Below are positions 1 to 4,651 of a stretch of 8,037 nt of DNA, piece by piece. The stretch covers positions 1-8,037 of the forward strand of contig DASTLA010000067.1 in assembly GCA_035715525.1 (NCBI GenBank), written 5' to 3'. The notes below the pieces were generated by a model. That model was not told the origin of the DNA. It was given only the letters and a program-made list of their open reading frames with translations, and ran no database searches. A program made the translations under genes and the position numbers. Origin of the DNA: JAHBWI01 sp035715525. Its GTDB lineage: Bacteria > Nitrospirota > Nitrospiria > Nitrospirales > Nitrospiraceae. The number at the start of each line of letters is the position of its first letter. Position 1 is the first letter of the stretch.

Positions 1-74
1 TGTCACCCTATTGTCCGGACTCCTGTCCATCAGGCAGCCAGACCTGTACGTGCCGGCCGTTGCGAAGGGGATAA
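1..74 (+). CDS. C-terminal fragment of an upstream Cys-rich exported protein (cut by window edge)
   Basis: The third forward frame is open from the window start to a TAA at 72-74 and encodes 23 residues with four cysteines, ending TCTCRPLRRG. This tail resembles the end of the protein at 2182-2760, which finishes with SCSCQVSRRPS: both have CxC, a few residues, an Arg pair and then the stop. The following gene starts 37 bases later with its own ribosome binding site, the same spacing style as the rest of the block. I infer that this is the end of another member of the array with a C-terminal Cys module. The two other forward frames are also open through most of this stretch, so the call rests on cysteine content and resemblance to a neighbour. 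Function unknown. Confidence 0.6.
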   Translation, partial: SPYCPDSCPSGSQTCTCRPLRRG

Positions 75-99
75 TTTTTTGTCGCAGCATGATCGATCG

Positions 100-106
100 A
101 AGGAGA
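100..106 (+). promoter_or_regulatory. Ribosome binding site for gene A1
   Basis: AAGGAGA lies 5 bases before the ATG at 112. It selects that ATG over the in-frame TTG at 79, which has no such site and would put charged residues in front of the signal peptide. Confidence 0.85.
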
Positions 107-111
107 CATCG

Positions 112-540
112 ATGACACATCCATCCACTGCCGTTTTGCCCGCCTTGTTCATGGTGATACTGACGGTCGTCACAGAGGGTTTCGCTGATGCCGCTCCCAG
201 AAGACCGTCGAACAGCGCGTCAGCCTGTTCGATCTCCTCCGACAAGTTCAATCAGCTGGCCGCCAAGAACCCTTCCGGCGCCCAGGCTTGTCGAAACATG
301 GCCGACAATGCGCAAGCGCACGGGGGATCCTTTTCATTCATGTGCGACGCCGCAACAGGCGAGATCTCCTGCTGCAACGAATCCAGCTGCGTTTCGCTCG
401 GACAGGCGATGAGAGGCAAACTTCCCGGCATCAGGCCCGAGCAGATGCCCGGGACGTTGCAGCAGGTACCGAGTCCCGGCGGCAAGCCGGGGCTGGCTCT
501 CCCGCCTGGAGGCAAGACCGCACCGCCGCAAACGCGATAA
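112..540 (+). CDS. A1: exported six-cysteine protein without the RRGVE motif
   Basis: The product is 142 residues. Residues 1-27 form a signal peptide with a long hydrophobic stretch and a likely cleavage after ADA, so it is probably exported. The mature part has six cysteines at 39, 60, 78, 87, 88 and 93. The adjacent CC pair and the overall order (C, C, C, CC, C) match A3 and A4, which places it in the same loose family. The last 40 residues are rich in Pro and Gly and include two PPGG or SPGG repeats. Unlike A2-A7 there is no I-M-R-R-G-V-E motif, so this is either a member that lost it or a divergent founder. TAA is followed at once by TGA. It is separated from A2 by 36 bases. Function is unknown and I recognise no named family. 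Confidence 0.85.
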   Translation: MTHPSTAVLPALFMVILTVVTEGFADAAPRRPSNSASACSISSDKFNQLAAKNPSGAQACRNMADNAQAHGGSFSFMCDAATGEISCCNESSCVSLGQAMRGKLPGIRPEQMPGTLQQVPSPGGKPGLALPPGGKTAPPQTR

Positions 541-576
541 TGACCGAAGACGAATCTGAGGAAAGGAGTTTTATCC

Positions 577-1062
577 ATGAGCCAGAACGGTTCGAGCCGA
601 TTCCGATCAAGTCTCCTGGCATTTGCAACTGGCACGTTGGCCTTGACCTTGGCTTCCATTGGCGAGGCGGCGCCGATCCAGCAGGGCACCAATATCGAAG
701 AAGGTAAATGCGAAACGGTGAGCGTCGGACAATATTTCTGCAAGATCAACGGCAAGTGTTATTACTGCGACACGAAGACCAATCCCGATCCCAACAAGAA
801 CTGCTACAAGGAAACCACGTGCACCGCCGCCATGACCAAGCCCGGCTTCAAGGGCATGGTGCGTCCGCCGATCGGAGGCAGGATTATGCGCCGCGGGGTC
901 GAAGATGAGCCGCCGGCAGCCGAATCGGAGCAGGACAAGGACGATGCCGGCGACGTCAAAGAGCGTGCGGTCAAAAAGCCGAACCCGCGACCGAAACCGC
1001 CGATTCCTCCAAAAGAGCCGCCTATTGGAACGGGCGGCACGGGGCCGACCATACCGAAGTAA
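577..1062 (+). CDS. A2: exported six-cysteine protein carrying both motif forms (RIMRRGVE and DVKERAV)
   Basis: The product is 161 residues, with AAAGGAG at 562-568 before the ATG. A signal peptide ends near EAA at 30-32. The Cys domain covers 45-82 with cysteines at 45, 55, 61, 64, 76 and 82, including CYYC at 61-64. This CxxC lacks the following His needed for haem c. Residues 102-109 are RIMRRGVE, the family A motif. An acidic Pro/Glu/Asp linker follows, then DVKERAV at 126-132, which matches the DVEERAVP motif of the downstream B genes. The tail from 133 is basic and proline-rich (repeated PKPP/PPK type) and then glycine-rich, ending in Lys. It is the only protein here with both motif forms and so links the A and B groups. 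Its tail after RRGVE is about 52 residues, against 15-17 in A3, A4, A6 and A7. Function unknown. Confidence 0.88.
   Translation: MSQNGSSRFRSSLLAFATGTLALTLASIGEAAPIQQGTNIEEGKCETVSVGQYFCKINGKCYYCDTKTNPDPNKNCYKETTCTAAMTKPGFKGMVRPPIGGRIMRRGVEDEPPAAESEQDKDDAGDVKERAVKKPNPRPKPPIPPKEPPIGTGGTGPTIPK
880..903 (+). other. RRGVE motif copy in A2
   Basis: Encodes R-I-M-R-R-G-V-E at residues 102-109. The second form, DVKERAV, is encoded at 952-972. Confidence 0.85.
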
Positions 1063-1134
1063 CAGGAACTGGCCGAGCCGGCCGAATTGCGTGAAGAAAT
1101 CAGCCGACGTACTGATGTCACATTCAAGATTCAC

Positions 1135-1139
1135 GGAGG
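1135..1139 (+). promoter_or_regulatory. Ribosome binding site for gene A3
   Basis: GGAGG stands 5 bases before the ATG at 1145 and 8 before a second, adjacent ATG at 1148. Either could be used. An open frame reaching back to 905 overlaps A2 and has no similar site, so it is not the start. Confidence 0.8.
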
Positions 1140-1144
1140 CCATC

Positions 1145-1576
1145 ATGATGACGAACGATCGACGGTCTATCGTTTTGCTCCTTTTCTTCGTCACCGCGCT
1201 TCTCGTCACAAATCCTGCGGCGGCCGTCCCGATCAAGAACCCGGAAAACTGCCAAGGCCCCGTGACCATCGGCGTGGCAACCTGCCCGGACAAACCCGGA
1301 CATTGGGTGGAATGCAACAGTCACGGCGACTATATGTGCTGCGTGAAGAACGACCAAGGCGGAAAAGATTGCGAACAGATCGAAGCAAAAACGTTCAATC
1401 CCAAAACCGGAGTTGGCCGGTTGCCCGGAGGCGTCCTTCAAAATGCGCCGATGACCGTGCAGCCCGGCGCACCGCGAGTCCCAAGAGCAGGCATGAATGC
1501 TCCGATCATGCGCCGAGGAGTAGAGGGCGAGACCGAAACCACAGCTCCGGCGCCACCGGATGACCCAGGCAAGTGA
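1145..1576 (+). CDS. A3: exported six-cysteine protein with the APIMRRGVE motif
   Basis: The product is 143 residues. The signal peptide has Arg-Arg followed by a strongly hydrophobic core and cleaves near AAA at 25-27. Cysteines fall at 36, 47, 57, 65, 66 and 76. The segment GDYMCC at 61-66 is closely matched by GDWMCC in A4, and both are followed by an Asp/Gly-containing loop to the last Cys, so A3 and A4 are clear paralogues. After a Pro/Gly-rich spacer, APIMRRGVE occupies 119-127, followed by a 16-residue tail of Thr, Pro and Asp ending in Lys. The start at 1145 is chosen over the longer open frame because it gives a signal peptide and a ribosome binding site. Probably periplasmic or extracellular, with up to three disulfides. 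Function unknown. Confidence 0.88.
   Translation: MMTNDRRSIVLLLFFVTALLVTNPAAAVPIKNPENCQGPVTIGVATCPDKPGHWVECNSHGDYMCCVKNDQGGKDCEQIEAKTFNPKTGVGRLPGGVLQNAPMTVQPGAPRVPRAGMNAPIMRRGVEGETETTAPAPPDDPGK
1499..1525 (+). other. RRGVE motif copy in A3
   Basis: Encodes A-P-I-M-R-R-G-V-E at residues 119-127. The bases CCGATCATGCG are shared exactly with the copies in A5 and A7. Confidence 0.85.
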
Positions 1577-1633
1577 CGGTCGTTTTGAAAATCGCAGCTC
1601 TTCTGATGGACAGAAGAAAGCAAGGAGATTGTC

Positions 1634-2092
1634 ATGGCTCGAGCAAGAGGTCATTGGATGATGTGGGCCTGGGGACTGGCGACGATCGGAACTATGCCGA
1701 TCGTTACCCCGGCTGATGCGGCGCCAATTATTATGGATCAGTGCAATCAGACCTCCGGCGACGGGCAGGGGCACGGTTGCCCAGGGCCAAACGACTTGCT
1801 GATTCGCCCCAAGTATCCGGACGGCACCTGCGGAGATTGGATGTGTTGCCCGCCCAATCCGGACGGCAAGACTTACGACTGCGCGCATGCGACGAACCCC
1901 ACGAGCAGCGTGATCAGCGGGGCGCTCAAGAATTTTTTGGGGCCACGCGCGACAGTGCTCGAGCCGAGTCGGACGCCTGGCTTAAGGACCCCGGGCGTAT
2001 TCTCAGCTCCTAACGCCCCGATCTTGCGGCGAGGCGTTGACGAAGAAGGCCAGGCCCAGTCACCGACTGTTCCCGATGAATCAGTGAAATGA
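1634..2092 (+). CDS. A4: exported six-cysteine protein with the APILRRGVD motif
   Basis: The product is 152 residues, with AAGGAGA at 1622-1628 set 5 bases before the ATG. The signal peptide is Trp/Met-rich and ends near PADAA at 26-30. Cysteines are at 37, 49, 66, 71, 72 and 83, with GDWMCC at 67-72 as in A3. A spacer rich in Pro, Gly and Arg leads to APILRRGVD at 128-136, followed by 16 residues (acidic, Gln, Pro) ending in Lys. Two conservative changes from the consensus are visible: Met to Leu before the Arg pair and Glu to Asp at the last position. These indicate constraint on the protein motif rather than recent DNA copying. It sits 57 bases after A3. Function unknown; best described as the closest paralogue of A3. 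Confidence 0.88.
   Translation: MARARGHWMMWAWGLATIGTMPIVTPADAAPIIMDQCNQTSGDGQGHGCPGPNDLLIRPKYPDGTCGDWMCCPPNPDGKTYDCAHATNPTSSVISGALKNFLGPRATVLEPSRTPGLRTPGVFSAPNAPILRRGVDEEGQAQSPTVPDESVK
2015..2041 (+). other. RRGVE motif copy in A4
   Basis: Encodes A-P-I-L-R-R-G-V-D at residues 128-136. Different codons are used from the A3, A5 and A7 copies (TTG, CGG, GAC). Confidence 0.8.
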
Positions 2093-2181
2093 CGGCGTCG
2101 CATTCGAGCCCAGCGTAGGACCAAAGTTCTGAAAAGCAAATCGGTACGTCAACAAGTCGAAGCCGATGATAAGGAGCAACG

Positions 2182-2760
2182 ATGCACCACACCGGACGAC
2201 CCGATCTCACAAGGCTCGCGATGCTGCCATGGGCCTGCGGGCTGATTCTGTTATTAACGGCTGCATCTCCCTCCAGCGCGCAAGCCGAAAAAATGGACCT
2301 TGGCAAGATCCCAAAGGAGCAAGTCAAGGGATGGTGTGAAGCCCACAGCGGCCAATACTTGGACTGGGGCGGTGCCGGCTCGACCTGCATGACCGATACG
2401 GGCGCCGGCATCGTCTGCGACAACAAGGACAATTGCACGGGTTATCCGCCGAAGCCAGCGAAGATGACGAGCCAGCAGCTCGGTATCGCGGCCTTTCCCG
2501 ACCTCCGGATGGGAGGGAAACGTGCCCCGATCATGCGTCGCGGAGTGGAGTTGGAACGGACGGATTCTCCGGCGGAACAAACGGCGACCGTCGAGACCGG
2601 GAGGATCGAATGTACGCCTTCCGGCGCAGCCTGCTTCTGTTCGGGGAAAGTCGATTGCGACATCATGAAGGCAAAGGTCTGCCATCCGCAAACCCAAGCG
2701 TGCCGAACGGTGAACGGCATCGAGAGCTGTTCCTGCCAAGTCAGCAGGAGGCCATCATGA
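2182..2760 (+). CDS. A5: two-domain exported Cys-rich protein with a central APIMRRGVE motif
   Basis: The product is 192 residues and the longest of the A genes. AAGGAG at 2171-2176 precedes the ATG. The signal peptide covers about residues 1-33 (SSA). A first domain has four cysteines at 52, 69, 79 and 85 in a Gly/Trp/Tyr-rich context. APIMRRGVE follows at 115-123. Instead of a short tail there is a second Cys module with eight cysteines at 144, 151, 153, 159, 167, 174, 183 and 185. It begins CFC, then five residues, then C, which recalls the CxC-x6-C module of B1 and B2. Its end (CSCQVSRRPS) resembles the fragment at the left edge of the window. Here the motif behaves as a linker between two disulfide domains. 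The TGA overlaps the ATG of A6 by four bases, which suggests translational coupling. Function unknown. Confidence 0.88.
   Translation: MHHTGRPDLTRLAMLPWACGLILLLTAASPSSAQAEKMDLGKIPKEQVKGWCEAHSGQYLDWGGAGSTCMTDTGAGIVCDNKDNCTGYPPKPAKMTSQQLGIAAFPDLRMGGKRAPIMRRGVELERTDSPAEQTATVETGRIECTPSGAACFCSGKVDCDIMKAKVCHPQTQACRTVNGIESCSCQVSRRPS
2524..2550 (+). other. RRGVE motif copy in A5
   Basis: Encodes A-P-I-M-R-R-G-V-E at residues 115-123, here between two Cys domains rather than near the C-terminus. Confidence 0.85.
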
Positions 2761-3188
2761 CCCCAACCACACTTCGACTTTTCTTCGGAATTCTCACAGC
2801 GCTTGCCGTGTCACTGCTTTCAACGGCGCCTGCTTCGGCTGTGCCGAAGCTCACACCGGGCAGCAAACGATACTGCTCCTGTACCTGCGCCACTCAGGAT
2901 AGCGTCTTGTTCTATCCCCTCTGGGAAAAGCGATATGCCTGCAATCTCGCCGACAACAAAAAATGCACGCATAAACAAGGCGGCACGACGACGACGGGCA
3001 CGCTGCATAGCTGCATGGAGTGCGAGAAGACGAGCGACGGCGGCATGCTCTGCGTGAATCCCGGTCTCGCATCGAAGCCGCCGTTCCAAGCCCCTCCCGG
3101 CAAACTCGAGCAAATCATGCCGCGCGGCATCGAAGGGACGCAGGAAATCGAGCCTCCCCCGCTCGAATCCGACGAGAAGACACAATAA
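2757..3188 (+). CDS. A6: exported eight-cysteine protein with the divergent QIMPRGIE motif
   Basis: The product is 143 residues. The ATG at 2757 overlaps the A5 stop in ATGA and has AGGAGG at 2746-2751, inside the end of A5. A longer open frame back to 2433 lies within A5 and is not used. The signal peptide ends near ASA at 26-28. Cysteines are at 40, 42, 44, 62, 70, 86, 89 and 99, beginning with an unusual CSCTC run. The CMEC at 86-89 is not followed by His, so it is not a haem site. A Lys/Pro spacer leads to QIMPRGIE at 119-126 and then a 17-residue Glu/Pro tail. The first Arg of the usual pair is Pro here, so the invariant part of the motif is R-G-[VI]-[ED]. Function unknown. Confidence 0.88.
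   Translation: MTPTTLRLFFGILTALAVSLLSTAPASAVPKLTPGSKRYCSCTCATQDSVLFYPLWEKRYACNLADNKKCTHKQGGTTTTGTLHSCMECEKTSDGGMLCVNPGLASKPPFQAPPGKLEQIMPRGIEGTQEIEPPPLESDEKTQ
3111..3134 (+). other. Divergent RRGVE motif copy in A6
   Basis: Encodes Q-I-M-P-R-G-I-E at residues 119-126. It shows that the first Arg of the pair is not essential. Confidence 0.75.
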
Positions 3189-3234
3189 CTGAGTCCGAAT
3201 CGATCGGTCCCGACAGAAAGGAGATGCCGCCACC

Positions 3235-3612
3235 ATGAATCATCGACGGCCAGGGGTCTTGAGCAGCGCCATGATCTTCGGCGCTGCACTGACGTTCGTC
3301 TCTTCGATCACTGTGGCCGCACCCAACACCGGCAGCGGGCCGCAAAAGACTGATAAGCAATGTAAGTCTGAACGCGATGCCTGCCTGAAGACCTGCGACA
3401 AATTGATCGACATCGGCGACACCATCAAACGTTGCAGGGACCGCTGCACCGACGCGTACATTATGTGCACGCCCCTACGGGTTCAGCCTGGAGGCAAACT
3501 CCAAGAGATGAGGCCACAGCTCCTTCCCAAACAAAACGCCCCGATCATGCGCCGCGGGATTGAAGAAGAATCGCCGACCACGCCGTCTCCCTCGGAAGAA
3601 AAAGCAAAGTAA
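3235..3612 (+). CDS. A7: exported helical-hairpin-like six-cysteine protein with the APIMRRGIE motif
   Basis: The product is 125 residues and the smallest complete member. AAAGGAGA at 3217-3224 precedes the ATG by 10 bases. The signal peptide ends near VAA at 27-29. The six cysteines at 43, 50, 54, 67, 71 and 78 form a symmetric pattern: C-x6-C-x3-C-x12-C-x3-C-x6-C. A twin CX3C arrangement with charged helical-looking segments is typical of alpha-helical hairpins held by two or three disulfides (alpha-hairpinin or twin-CX3C folds). That fold is inferred from spacing only. This scaffold is quite unlike the CC-containing one of A3 and A4, yet APIMRRGIE at 102-110 and a 15-residue Pro/Glu/Lys tail are retained. 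Function unknown. Confidence 0.88.
   Translation: MNHRRPGVLSSAMIFGAALTFVSSITVAAPNTGSGPQKTDKQCKSERDACLKTCDKLIDIGDTIKRCRDRCTDAYIMCTPLRVQPGGKLQEMRPQLLPKQNAPIMRRGIEEESPTTPSPSEEKAK
3538..3564 (+). other. RRGVE motif copy in A7
   Basis: Encodes A-P-I-M-R-R-G-I-E at residues 102-110, followed by two more Glu residues. Confidence 0.85.
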
Positions 3613-3622
3613 CTCACGCGAG

Positions 3623-3628
3623 AGGAGG
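3623..3628 (+). promoter_or_regulatory. Ribosome binding site for gene 8, supporting a GTG start
   Basis: AGGAGG ends 6 bases before GTG at 3635. The frame is open back to an ATG at 3560, but that ATG lies inside A7, has no comparable site and would bury the signal peptide behind a basic stretch. Confidence 0.85.
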
Positions 3629-3634
3629 TCGATC

Positions 3635-4597
3635 GTGCTCATCCGTCTCCATCAGCCCTTCACATACGCGTTGATCGCTCTCCTCTACATACTTCTTCCC
3701 GCCGTCGGAGCACGGGCCGACGATCAGCCACCCACGCCGGATTCGTCGGCCCAGGACGAGCCGGCGCAGCGATCCGATGCGCCCCCGCCTGGCGATGGTG
3801 GCATCCAAGAACGAGGCGTTCCATTCAAAACACCCGGAGCATCGGGGGGACTCAGCACTCACCGGCTGCGGTACGACGCTCCCACCCCAAGCCTGACCGA
3901 GATCGCCAATGCCTTGCAGTTACGCCATAAGAGCCTGACGACATTGATGACGGTGCCGCCCAATCTAGCGGTCACCAGACCAGTTGACATCAGCATCGGA
4001 TACTCCTCGCCAGCTGGAGTGCAGCGCATTACGCAATCCTACGTCCGAACGACCGGCAATCGTTTTCTCTACAACGATCCTGAAGGTAACGGGAAGCCGC
4101 GACGAATGACGCTGTCCATTACCCTAAGCGAACCCAATCCGGGAGGCCAGGCGTTTACGTTTTCCGTCAACATGGAGGCCGAACTGGATCCGCTCTATGA
4201 CGTCCGCATCAGTCCACTTCAGTTTTCGCTGATCAGCAACTGTGACGCGGTGGGCAATAGCGAGATCTGGCTGTATTGGCAAAGCCCCGACCGACAGATC
4301 TTGCAGCAGCACTATTCGGCTCGACCGGGCCAGGCGCTGACTCTCGGACGGTTTGAATGGGCTCGAAGTGAAATCAGCTCGTCGCAACAATTGCTACGCG
4401 AAGACGTGTTGGGATTCTTGGACGAAGATTATGTGAACCTCGACCAGCGCTTTTCGACCAGAATTCCAGGCGGCCCTGCTCTCGTACCAGGCAAGACACA
4501 GAAGATCAAAGGTAACCGGAAGGCTGAAAATGACAGTTGTCAGCTGTATTTCGAATACACGATCACCTACAGCCTGCGATTCTATCCGTATCTGTAG
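3635..4597 (+). CDS. Gene 8: exported, probably beta-rich protein with an N-terminal IQERGVP motif
   Basis: The product is 320 residues from GTG. A clear signal peptide (residues 1-28, ending GARA) is followed by a disordered linker rich in Pro, Asp, Gln and Ser to about 55. IQERGVP sits at 57-63 and is followed by a TPG turn, matching the ERAVPRxxPG context of the B genes. From about 85 to the end alternating hydrophobic residues (such as YTITYSLRFYPYL at the C-terminus) suggest mostly beta structure. Only two cysteines are present in the mature part, at 203 and 302, and could pair. There is no lipobox, haem site or recognisable catalytic motif. Being larger and low in cysteine, it stands apart from its neighbours but shares their tag, so a scaffold or partner role is a plausible inference. 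It lies 22 bases after A7. No family recognised. Confidence 0.88.
   Translation: MLIRLHQPFTYALIALLYILLPAVGARADDQPPTPDSSAQDEPAQRSDAPPPGDGGIQERGVPFKTPGASGGLSTHRLRYDAPTPSLTEIANALQLRHKSLTTLMTVPPNLAVTRPVDISIGYSSPAGVQRITQSYVRTTGNRFLYNDPEGNGKPRRMTLSITLSEPNPGGQAFTFSVNMEAELDPLYDVRISPLQFSLISNCDAVGNSEIWLYWQSPDRQILQQHYSARPGQALTLGRFEWARSEISSSQQLLREDVLGFLDEDYVNLDQRFSTRIPGGPALVPGKTQKIKGNRKAENDSCQLYFEYTITYSLRFYPYL
3800..3823 (+). other. ERGVP motif copy in gene 8
   Basis: Encodes G-I-Q-E-R-G-V-P at residues 56-63. It combines the RGV of the A motif with the ER and P of the B motif. Confidence 0.75.
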
Positions 4598-4639
4598 AGG
4601 GGCAAATTGGAGTGGAACAGACTTTCACCTGGCCCGGAC

Positions 4640-4645
4640 AAGGAG
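4640..4645 (+). promoter_or_regulatory. Ribosome binding site for gene 9
   Basis: AAGGAG stands 6 bases before the ATG at 4652. This start gives a normal signal peptide and is preferred to the in-frame TTG at 4607. Confidence 0.85.
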
Positions 4646-4651
4646 CAGAGC

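Larger units (their letters stand above)
112..3612 (+). repeat. Tandem array of seven related exported Cys-rich genes (A1-A7)
   Basis: Seven consecutive genes share signal peptides, a mature Cys domain and a Pro/Gly spacer. A2-A7 also share the I-[ML]-[RP]-R-G-[VI]-[ED] motif. A3 and A4 are clearly paralogous, A1 is more distant, and A2, A5, A6 and A7 have different cysteine spacing. The relation is at protein-architecture level. I see no long DNA repeat. Confidence 0.75.

Noticed and set aside
70..75. GATAAT as a possible -10 promoter element before A1
   Set aside because: No acceptable -35 element lies 16-18 bases upstream, and the site sits at the stop of the probable upstream gene within an operon-like run.
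757..768. CYYC in A2 as a haem or thioredoxin-like site
   Set aside because: There is no His after the second Cys and no thioredoxin fold context. It fits as part of a six-cysteine disulfide domain.
1071..1083. GGCCG-AGC-CGGCC inverted repeat between A2 and A3
   Set aside because: The stem is five base pairs and no T-run follows, so it is not an intrinsic terminator. Such repeats are common by chance in GC-rich DNA.
607..1317. Long reverse-strand open frame (236 codons) over A2 and A3
   Set aside because: It lies antisense to two well-supported genes with signal peptides and ribosome binding sites. Its translation is Arg-rich, as expected of a GC-rich shadow frame.
1124..1888. Long reverse-strand open frame (254 codons) over A3 and A4
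   Set aside because: Antisense shadow of two paralogous genes. It has no plausible start site and no recognisable domain.
112..3612. Precursor peptides of a ribosomally made, modified peptide system
   Set aside because: The products have ordinary Sec-type signal peptides and folded-looking Cys domains, and no modification enzyme or dedicated transporter is in the window.
3560..3634. ATG at 3560 as the start of gene 8
   Set aside because: It would overlap A7 by more than 50 bases, lacks a ribosome binding site and places a very basic stretch before the signal peptide. The GTG at 3635 fits better.
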